The notes beneath the pieces were generated by a model that worked only from the letters and a program-made list of their open reading frames with translations, did not search any database and was not told where the DNA came from. DNA of 11,659 nucleotides. It comes from Planctomycetaceae bacterium (GTDB taxonomy: Bacteria > Planctomycetota > Planctomycetia > Pirellulales > Pirellulaceae). Positions 7,501 through 11,659 of the stretch are shown here, piece after piece. Made by a program: the position numbers and the translations under genes. Location: positions 1-11,659 of the forward strand of contig DTSG01000268.1 in assembly GCA_012965455.1 (NCBI GenBank), given 5' to 3'. The first letter of the stretch is position 1; every line of letters starts with the position of its first letter.

Positions 7501-8799
7501 GCTACTGCCGGTGGATCCGATAACTAGGATCTTCCCATCGGGTAGTTCGAGGATATCGTTGACAAACTCGTTGTCGCCTGGGAGATCGACACGTGTCTCG
7601 AGTTCCTTGCCGCCGTAGGTGTCAATCCGCTGGAGGCTAAAGGCTGTGCTCTGCGCGCCTCGCCCAATCAGCAGGATATCGCCATCGTCGCGGACAGTCA
7701 GGCCACGACCAAAATCGTTAGCATGGCGGCCACCGACATTATAATTTCGATTCCCAAAAACAGGATCAACCGTACCGTCCTGTAGATAGCGGGTGATGCG
7801 GAAGTCGGCGTTATCCCTGCCCATGGCCAGCAGCTTGCCATCGGGCTGGATGGCTAAGTCATTGATCTGCATGACGTGGATATTACGAATCAAACCCGTT
7901 GCATGTCCCAGAGCATCACTACCAAAAGAAGTATCCAACACACCATCAACTGAATAACGAGCGAGGTATGTGCCCCCACCAACAATGATTCTGCCTTGCT
8001 TGTCAAAAATCATCGTGTTGATATGGCGGTTGGTACCGAGGTTCGTCTCAGTAACACCGTTAGTGCCAAAGGTTGTGTCTAGAGTCAAATCACTATTGAA
8101 TCGCATCAATCCGTAATGATTGTTTACACTACCAACAGCCAGAATCTTGCCGTCATCGAGTAGCGTCATGTCGTTGATAAAGTCGATGCCGGCACTGACC
8201 GACAGGACCTGCATACCGTCGGTATCAAACGAGGTGTCGAGGGCTCCTGGGACGGTGGTCCAGGTGGGTGAGGCGTCAAAATTGGGAACGGCGGTGACGG
8301 TGATGGCGACCGTATCCGTATCACTCTTCGCGCCGCCGGTACCGAAATGCCCATGGTCGTTGGTGGTGATGGTGAGCGTTGCCTCGCTGCCGACATAGTC
8401 GGCCTGGGGCTGGAAAGCGATCCAGCTCAGCGCCTGGTTGATGTCATCGACCTTGCCGGTGAAGGTCATGGTGGGGTCGTTGGTGCCGTCTCCTACGGAG
8501 TAGGTAAGTCCACCGGTGGGGTCGGGATAGATCAGCGTAACCACGCCGTGTGCTGCGGTGAGGGTGGTCTGCACCCTGTGGGCTCCGGAATCGGCATCAC
8601 TGGTGGAGATCCGATTATCGCGGAAATCGGTAAAAGCGATTGGCGTGTTGACCTGCGTGGTCTGGACTTCGGCCGGAACGCTGTTTACTGGGGCGATGTT
8701 GGCCGCCAACAACCGTCGATCTTCTAATTGTTCTAGAAGTACACGACGATAACTTTGGTTACGGCGCAGTTTATTCACAGAATAAGTTCGACTAAACAT
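4525..8799 (-). CDS. Giant exported modular surface protein, gene A: N-terminal 1424 aa, truncated by frameshift
   Basis: I chose ATG 8799 over the in-frame TTG at 8808. AGGA lies 9 nt upstream of the ATG, and the basic leader with LLEQLEDRRLLAAN (residues 21-34) follows directly. Residues about 37-172 form a cadherin/Ig-like domain (VDDINQALSWIAFQP, TDTVAITV). Residues about 186-556 hold delta-60-type repeats (DGKILAVG, LDTTFGTNG), about seven blades, probably a beta-propeller. From 567 come the 113-aa cadherin-like repeats. A LamG domain (about 945-1160; YKFAGSAQDSSGLGNHG, YIEIP, WAHVVAVY) sits inside repeat 4. In repeat 6 the frame leaves the repeat after LKFAPLA and ends 13 residues later at a TGA. 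The product would lack its dockerin and cohesin-like domains; adding 62 bp restores 1839 aa. The likely role is surface adhesion or matrix; the ligand is unknown. Confidence 0.9.
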   Translation of the reverse strand: MFSRTYSVNKLRRNQSYRRVLLEQLEDRRLLAANIAPVNSVPAEVQTTQVNTPIAFTDFRDNRISTSDADSGAHRVQTTLTAAHGVVTLIYPDPTGGLTYSVGDGTNDPTMTFTGKVDDINQALSWIAFQPQADYVGSEATLTITTNDHGHFGTGGAKSDTDTVAITVTAVPNFDASPTWTTVPGALDTSFDTDGMQVLSVSAGIDFINDMTLLDDGKILAVGSVNNHYGLMRFNSDLTLDTTFGTNGVTETNLGTNRHINTMIFDKQGRIIVGGGTYLARYSVDGVLDTSFGSDALGHATGLIRNIHVMQINDLAIQPDGKLLAMGRDNADFRITRYLQDGTVDPVFGNRNYNVGGRHANDFGRGLTVRDDGDILLIGRGAQSTAFSLQRIDTYGGKELETRVDLPGDNEFVNDILELPDGKILVIGSTGSSGGKDFAVTRHHFDGTLDTTFATVGKLRIPVLNSADQGYRATLQPDGKILISGSSYNGSNWDLSIARISYDGVLDATFAGDGTRGIPDFTGANDYGHAVLSMPDGKILIAGRSGNKISLIRLLGDFNMNSTEAPTLNEINDLNVLEDAPQQTVNLAGITDGDDGEQPLQVTAASNNTLLLANPTVVYTSPNATGTLSFTPLADKFGVTTITVTVTDGGADKNLATTGDNLTTSRTFDVTVNPVNDEPTLIQPDDLTIDEDAPRQTVNLNGITAGGGETQNLAVTAVSSNTSLIADPMVVYSSANATGRLKFTPLADQNGTATITVTVTDGGLDNDLATTVDNLTTSHTFDVTVNPVNDDPTLIQPDNLTIDEDASEQTVNLTGITAGGGETQNLAVTAVSNNTSLIANPTVVYSSAAATGSLKFAPLADQSGTATITVTVTDGGLDNDLATTGDNATTSRTFDVTVNPVNDDPTLIQPDNLTIDEDASEQTVQLAGITAGGGETQNLRVTATNGLVANYKFAGSAQDSSGLGNHGTVYGATLTSDRFGIPDNAYFFDGVDNYIEIPESDAFDSTNFSVSLWFNAASLPDPTNPAKAAGMIMSKGQNNFEIHTGSELTGPTGMKFLPRFLQHNVRTDWSSPTDSYNLNEWAHVVAVYAPSTGLVQYFINGAEVTLTGSSLVPTAPDNLVNLWLGKRTDNTLPFHGSIDDVSIYNRSLSANEASQLFQDNLLITAPVVTYTSADAIGTLKFTPLADQEGTTTITVTVTDGGLDNDLATTVDNLTTSRTFDVTVNPVNDDPTLNSLVDLTIEENSSQKTVNLTGVTAGGGETQNLAVTAVSSNTSLIANPTVVYSSAAATGSLKFTPLADQEGTTTITVTVTDGGLDNDLATTGDNATTTQTFDVSVDSTNDVPTLGALSDVTIDEDASEQTVNLTGITAGGGETQNLAVTAVSSNTSLIANPTVVYSSAAATGSLKFAPLACHARRQCDDKSHI
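4567..4570 (-). other. Deletion junction (62 bp) causing the frameshift in gene A
   Basis: Compared with the sister unit at 6141-6240, the text runs GTGGCAAG and jumps straight to CCAGCGG, skipping the equivalent of 6160-6221. Only one base of microhomology (G) is seen. One extra substitution (GGGCG for GGTCG) lies 9 nt away. The shift between the two frames is explained exactly by 62 bp. Confidence 0.9.
5325..5967 (-). other. LamG domain inserted into cadherin-like repeat 4 of gene A
   Basis: Repeat 4 proceeds normally to QNLRVTA, is replaced by about 214 residues of a LamG/concanavalin-like jelly roll (from NGLVANYKF to SANEASQLFQDN), then resumes at LLITAPVVTYTS, which aligns with SLIANPTVVYSS of the other units. 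The LamG domain thus sits in a loop of the repeat, so its N- and C-termini should be close together. Such domains often bind carbohydrate; no ligand can be named here. Confidence 0.85.
7132..8246 (-). repeat. Delta-60-type repeats, putative seven-bladed propeller in gene A
   Basis: Within residues about 186-556 I count seven strand groups of the form DGKIL-(A/V/I)-(V/I/A)-G, followed by a variable region and then R(Y/F/I)..DG.LDTTF. The cores are DDGKILAVG, KQGRIIVGG, PDGKLLAMG, DDGDILLIG, PDGKILVIG, PDGKILISG and PDGKILIAG. Seven such units fit a closed propeller. At DNA level they are much more diverged than the cadherin-like repeats downstream. Confidence 0.8.
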
Positions 8800-8835
8800 G
8801 TGTAACAATCCTGTCGCGATAGATTACATATAACG

Positions 8836-8859
8836 CTAAATAGGGCTGACCCTTGCTAG
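8836..8859 (-). promoter_or_regulatory. Leader block shared by genes A and B (gene A copy)
   Basis: Matches 3121-3144 at 19 of 24 positions, with CTAGCA and CTATTTAG at its ends. In both leaders it is preceded, with different spacing, by CTCA, then TTGGG, then a run of C. Here it lies about 40-60 nt upstream of the gene A start codon. Confidence 0.4.
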
Positions 8860-8883
8860 GTAAGGGAACCCAATTGAGGGGTT
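8850..8883 (-). promoter_or_regulatory. Two adjoining hairpins in the gene A mRNA leader
   Basis: Two perfect inverted repeats abut without a gap: AACCC/GGGTT at 8867-8883 and CCCTT/AAGGG at 8850-8866, each a 5-bp stem with a 7-nt loop. They begin about 6 nt after the predicted start site. Hairpins this close to an mRNA 5' end commonly protect against decay, but a regulatory role is also possible. Confidence 0.5.
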
Positions 8884-8895
8884 AATAAATCCCGC

Positions 8896-8923
8896 ATTCT
8901 ACCAATTGAAGATGCTTTGTCAA
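8896..8923 (-). promoter_or_regulatory. Strong sigma-70-like promoter for gene A (extended -10)
   Basis: On the minus strand a perfect TTGACA (8923-8918) is followed after 16 nt by TAGAAT (8901-8896; five of six match), with TGG directly before it as an extended -10. The predicted start near 8889 gives a leader of about 90 nt. This is the best promoter match in the window. Confidence 0.7.
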
Positions 8924-8976
8924 AATAAATATCAATGAATTTTTATGTATTCTCAGTAACACAACCAGTGATCGGG

Positions 8977-9003
8977 AGCCGGAATTAGCCGGCGGCTTCG
9001 GCT
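8977..9003. repeat. GC-rich hairpin between gene A and ilvD
   Basis: AGCCG (8987-8991) can pair with CGGCT (8999-9003) across a 7-nt loop, and a second AGCCG at 8977-8981 offers an alternative partner. The short GC-rich island stands out in AT-rich surroundings. It could be part of a dispersed REP-like element or a protein-binding site; nothing decides between these. Confidence 0.4.
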
Positions 9004-9105
9004 TACGCAAAATTAGGGAGTGACCTAGCCCGTGTGCGCCACTTAGGCGAGTAGGTAAATTCAGGCGTATTACAAATTATCGAAAACTGACAGTGTCCTG
9101 CTACG

Positions 9106-9134
9106 TTGCACATTCACCAATTCAAACCTAAAAT
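9106..9134 (+). promoter_or_regulatory. Candidate promoter for ilvD
   Basis: TTGCAC (9106-9111, three of six) and TAAAAT (9129-9134, five of six) are separated by exactly 17 nt. The predicted start near 9141 would leave a leader of about 52 nt before ATG 9193. The -35 match is poor, so this is tentative. Confidence 0.35.
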
Positions 9135-9192
9135 AGACAATTCAATTATCAATCACTTCAAAAAAAATCAAAGATCAGCAAAAACAGACACC

Positions 9193-10872
9193 ATGACAGA
9201 TTCGCTCAATAAATACAGTGCTCGTGTTACCCAACCCCGCAGCCAAGGCGCCTCGCAAGCGATGCTCTACGCAACCGGCATGACCGAAGAGGATATGAAT
9301 AAGCCGCAAGTCGGTATTGCCAGCGTCTGGTATGAAGGTAACCCCTGTAACATGCACCTGCTCGACCTTTCGCAAGAAGTCAAACATGGTGTCACTTCTG
9401 CAGGTATGGTCGGTATGCGATTTAATACTATCGGTGTCTCCGACGGTATCTCTATGGGTACCGAAGGCATGTCCTTCTCGCTGCAATCACGAGACCTCAT
9501 CGCCGACTCCATCGAAACCATCATGGCCGCCCAATGGTACGACTCGCTGATCGCTATCCCCGGCTGTGATAAAAACATGCCCGGCTGCGTCATGGCCATG
9601 GGACGACTCGACCGCCCGGCCCTGATGGTCTACGGCGGAACCATTAAAGCCGGCTGCCACAATAACCAAAAACTCGATATCGTCTCCGCCTTCCAAAGCT
9701 ATGGCGAGTACCTCAGCAAACAAATCGATGATGAAACACGACAAGCGATCGTGCGGCAATCCTGTCCCGGCCCCGGTGCTTGTGGCGGAATGTACACCGC
9801 CAACACGATGGCCACTGCCATCGAAGCCATGGGTATGTCACTGCCCTTTAGCGCTTCGATCCCAGCGGTCGATCAAGAGAAAATCGATGAATGCCAAGCA
9901 GCCGGCGGCGCCATCAAACGACTCATGGAACTCGATCTGAAACCCTCTCAAATCATGACTCGAGCAGCATTCGAAAATGCCATGGTCATGGTTATGGCAC
10001 TCGGCGGTTCAACCAATGCGGTCCTGCACCTGATCGCTATCGCGCGGAGCGTCTCTGTCGACCTAACACTGGACGACTTCCAATCCGTTAGCGACCGAGT
10101 GCCCTATATCGGCGACCTGAAACCATCTGGGAAATTCGTGCAAGAAGACCTCCACGCAGCGGGCGGTACTCCAGCAGTCATGAAATACATGCTTGATAAA
10201 GGCTACCTCGATGGCGATTGCATAACCGTTACCGGAAACACACTCGGAGAAAACCTCGCCAATGTCCCCGGCCTAGTCGCAGGCCAAACCGTTGTGCAAA
10301 CCGTTGAAGAACCCATCAAAGCCAGCGGACACTTGCGAATACTCCGTGGAAACCTCGCCCCAGAAGGTGCCGTTGCAAAAATCACGGGTAAAGAAGGACT
10401 CCACTTCAACGGCCCAGCAAATTGCTTCGATAGCGAAGAAGATATGCTACGAGCACTCGAAGACGGTAACATCAATGCCGGTGATGTCGTCATTATCCGC
10501 TATGAAGGCCCCCAAGGTGGCCCAGGGATGCCTGAAATGTTGACGCCAACCTCGGCAATTGTCGGCGCGGGGCTCGGTGACAAGGTTGCACTTATGACCG
10601 ACGGCCGCTTCTCCGGCGGCTCCCACGGATTCATCGTCGGCCATATCACGCCCGAAGCTCAAGTCGGTGGCCCTATCGCACTGATCCAAAACGGTGACCA
10701 AATCACCATCGACGCGGAGGCCAACAGAATCGAAGTCGACCTAAGTGATGAAGAGCTTCAAGCCCGCAAAGACAATTGGACAGCTCCCGACTTCAAAGCA
10801 ACGCGAGGCACACTTTACAAATACATCAAGTGTGTTAAAAGTGCCTCGGAAGGCTGTGTCACCGACGAGTAG
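9193..10872 (+). CDS. ilvD: Dihydroxy-acid dehydratase
   Basis: This enzyme dehydrates 2,3-dihydroxy-3-methylbutanoate and 2,3-dihydroxy-3-methylpentanoate to the 2-keto acids that precede valine/leucine and isoleucine, in the cytoplasm. It is 559 aa from ATG 9193, the usual length for the compact IlvD class. Three cysteines sit where the family binds its iron-sulfur cluster: Cys52 (EGNPCN), Cys125 (PGCDKNMPG, signature 1) and Cys197 (CPGPGACGG). Three cysteines match the [2Fe-2S] subclass. Lys127 in CDK corresponds to the carbamylated metal-binding lysine. The C-terminal signature TDGRFSGGSHG (469-479) carries the serine thought to be the catalytic base. The frame extends upstream to a TTG at 9106, but that 29-residue extension (MHIHQFKPKIDNSIINHF...) is unlike the family, while MTDSLNKYSARVTQPRSQG is typical. 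No clear Shine-Dalgarno precedes the ATG. The gene appears to stand alone, divergent from gene A and convergent with the ABC gene. Confidence 0.97.
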   Translation: MTDSLNKYSARVTQPRSQGASQAMLYATGMTEEDMNKPQVGIASVWYEGNPCNMHLLDLSQEVKHGVTSAGMVGMRFNTIGVSDGISMGTEGMSFSLQSRDLIADSIETIMAAQWYDSLIAIPGCDKNMPGCVMAMGRLDRPALMVYGGTIKAGCHNNQKLDIVSAFQSYGEYLSKQIDDETRQAIVRQSCPGPGACGGMYTANTMATAIEAMGMSLPFSASIPAVDQEKIDECQAAGGAIKRLMELDLKPSQIMTRAAFENAMVMVMALGGSTNAVLHLIAIARSVSVDLTLDDFQSVSDRVPYIGDLKPSGKFVQEDLHAAGGTPAVMKYMLDKGYLDGDCITVTGNTLGENLANVPGLVAGQTVVQTVEEPIKASGHLRILRGNLAPEGAVAKITGKEGLHFNGPANCFDSEEDMLRALEDGNINAGDVVIIRYEGPQGGPGMPEMLTPTSAIVGAGLGDKVALMTDGRFSGGSHGFIVGHITPEAQVGGPIALIQNGDQITIDAEANRIEVDLSDEELQARKDNWTAPDFKATRGTLYKYIKCVKSASEGCVTDE

Positions 10873-10951
10873 TTTTCGGCCGTGAAGAAAACGATTCTGG
10901 CAGACTGCGGCGAACATTTCATGCGTGTCAATTCGTGGTACCAATGAGTGG
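10873..10951. other. Convergent gap between ilvD and the ABC ATPase gene
   Basis: This 79-bp gap contains no convincing bidirectional terminator. A 6-bp inverted repeat GTTTTC/GAAAAC (from the last base of the ilvD stop at 10872, 9-nt loop) and a TGGTACCA palindrome at 10936-10943 are the only symmetrical elements I see. Confidence 0.5.
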
Positions 10952-11659
10952 TCAAAAATTCCTACCCGTACCCTTGGTTAGCATCATAAACGCCTTTTCA
11001 AGGTCGACCGCCTCTTCCGCTAGCAGCGTCAACCCGTACCCAGCTTCCACGAGTACTCCTGCCAGATGGCTAAAGTCCTCAACCCCCTCAACCAACGTCA
11101 CTATTATCTGCTCGTCGACCATTTCAACCTTGTCCACATCATCATGCTGCTCTAGCAAGCGAGCAGCCGCGGCAGCATCTTTATCCACCATGATGTTTAA
11201 GATCACCTGCTTGCGAATCTGCTTCATTATATCCGCAACCGTTGAATTCACCGTCATCACACCTCGATCAATGATGCCAAACTTATTACAGACGTCCGCT
11301 AATTCCGGCAGAATGTGACTAGAAACAACAATGGTCTTACCGGTCTGTCCCAGTCGCCGCAACAGTTCCCGCATTTCAATTCGAGCGCGTGGGTCCAACC
11401 CACTCAACGGTTCATCTAGCAACAACACCTGCGGGTCATGCAACAACACTCGCGCCAATCCTAGACGCTGCGTCTGACCCCGTGAAAGCGTATTGGCATA
11501 AGCATCACGCTTAAAATCAAGATCTACGATCTCCAACATTTCATTACATCGCTTGCGCCGCGCCTCACCGGTAATTCGGTAAGCAGCCGCAAAGAACTCC
11601 AAGTATTCAATGACCTTCATGTCATCATAGACACCGAAAAAGTCTGGCATGTAACCCAC
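10952..11659 (-). CDS. ABC transporter ATP-binding protein, C-terminal part (N-terminus beyond right edge)
   Basis: The frame enters at the window edge within VGYMPDFFGVYDDMKV, the Q-loop region; the GTG there is an internal codon, not a start. Visible ATPase motifs are the ABC signature LSRGQ (58-62 of the visible part), Walker B VLLLDEP (78-84), D-loop SGLD (86-89) and the switch histidine in VVSSH (115). Walker A lies outside the window. About 100 residues follow the ATPase core, ending in GTGRNF and a TGA, as in ABC-2-type export or drug/lipid/polysaccharide ATPases. The permease should lie beyond the right edge or elsewhere; the substrate cannot be told. The Q-loop glutamine position appears to be Asp (MPD where MPQ or LPQ is usual). 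The gene converges on ilvD with 79 bp between stops. Confidence 0.9.
   Translation of the reverse strand: MGYMPDFFGVYDDMKVIEYLEFFAAAYRITGEARRKRCNEMLEIVDLDFKRDAYANTLSRGQTQRLGLARVLLHDPQVLLLDEPLSGLDPRARIEMRELLRRLGQTGKTIVVSSHILPELADVCNKFGIIDRGVMTVNSTVADIMKQIRKQVILNIMVDKDAAAAARLLEQHDDVDKVEMVDEQIIVTLVEGVEDFSHLAGVLVEAGYGLTLLAEEAVDLEKAFMMLTKGTGRNF

Larger units (their letters stand above)
8800..9192. other. Divergent intergenic region between gene A and ilvD
   Basis: This region of about 390 bp holds a strong gene A promoter with a structured leader, a GC-rich hairpin at 8987-9003 and a weaker ilvD promoter candidate near 9106-9134. I see no tRNA, small ORF with coding character or intrinsic terminator. 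For ilvD there is no recognisable leader peptide rich in Ile, Val or Leu and no T-box, so attenuation is not supported. Confidence 0.65.

Noticed and set aside
8347..8727. Plus-strand open frame of 126 codons opposite the gene A N-terminus
   Set aside because: It lies antisense to a clearly recognisable protein and has no recognisable domains; the same holds for the other plus-strand frames across 1-8799.
8800..8808. TTG 8808 as the gene A start
   Set aside because: ATG 8799 is in frame only three codons later and is preceded by AGGA at 9 nt; TTG offers nothing better.
9106..9192. Longer ilvD start at TTG 9106 adding 29 residues
   Set aside because: The extension does not resemble IlvD N-termini, overlaps the candidate promoter, and ATG 9193 gives the typical family length and sequence.
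10872..10891. GTTTTC/GAAAAC inverted repeat as an ilvD terminator
   Set aside because: The stem is AT-rich, only 6 bp, has a 9-nt loop and lacks a following U-run.
10935..11318. Plus-strand open frame of 127 codons downstream of ilvD
   Set aside because: It is antisense to the ABC ATPase with its clear signature motifs and shows low-complexity Ser/Thr composition typical of a shadow frame.

Overview
The window most likely comes from a planctomycete, probably a Rhodopirellula/Pirellula relative. The clearest sign is the N-terminus of two very large, repeat-rich, low-cysteine proteins: both carry a short Arg/Lys-rich leader ending in a LE-x-LE-x-R-x-LLAA motif (LEQLEDRRLLAA, LETLENRELLAA), a hallmark of exported planctomycete giant proteins. 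A dockerin pair, a cohesin-like domain, delta-60 repeats and weak Shine-Dalgarno signals fit the same origin. This placement rests on family knowledge, not on a search.

Layout, left to right. (1) 1-2915, minus strand: the first 971 codons of a giant surface protein (gene B) that runs off the left edge. It has the LE..LE leader, a cohesin-like domain, then three modules of a jelly-roll (LamG-like) domain plus a cadherin/Ig-like domain. (2) 2916-3341: intergenic DNA with a candidate promoter for gene B, a 17-bp AT palindrome and a leader segment resembling that of gene A. (3) 3342-8799, minus strand: a second giant protein gene (gene A), broken by an apparent 62-bp deletion. It has the leader, a cadherin-like domain, a putative seven-bladed delta-60 propeller, seven 113-aa cadherin-like repeats (the fourth split by an inserted LamG domain), a dockerin pair, a cohesin-like domain and an acidic tail. 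The deletion lies in the sixth repeat and separates a 1424-aa N-terminal part from the dockerin/cohesin C-terminus; restoring 62 bp gives one 1839-aa frame. (4) 8800-9192: a divergent intergenic region with a strong sigma-70-like promoter for gene A, twin hairpins in its leader, a GC-rich hairpin and a weaker promoter candidate for ilvD. (5) 9193-10872, plus strand: ilvD, dihydroxy-acid dehydratase. (6) 10952-11659, minus strand: the C-terminal part of an ABC transporter ATPase running off the right edge, convergent with ilvD.

Genes A and B look like a functional pair. They are codirectional and both exported by leader type, and they share a homologous cohesin-like domain (C-terminal in A, N-terminal in B). 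Their predicted mRNA leaders share a 24-nt block at a similar distance from the predicted start site. A plausible reading is a cell-surface or matrix adhesion assembly using non-cellulosomal dockerin/cohesin modules; this is inference. ilvD (branched-chain amino acid synthesis) and the ABC ATPase look like unrelated housekeeping neighbours.
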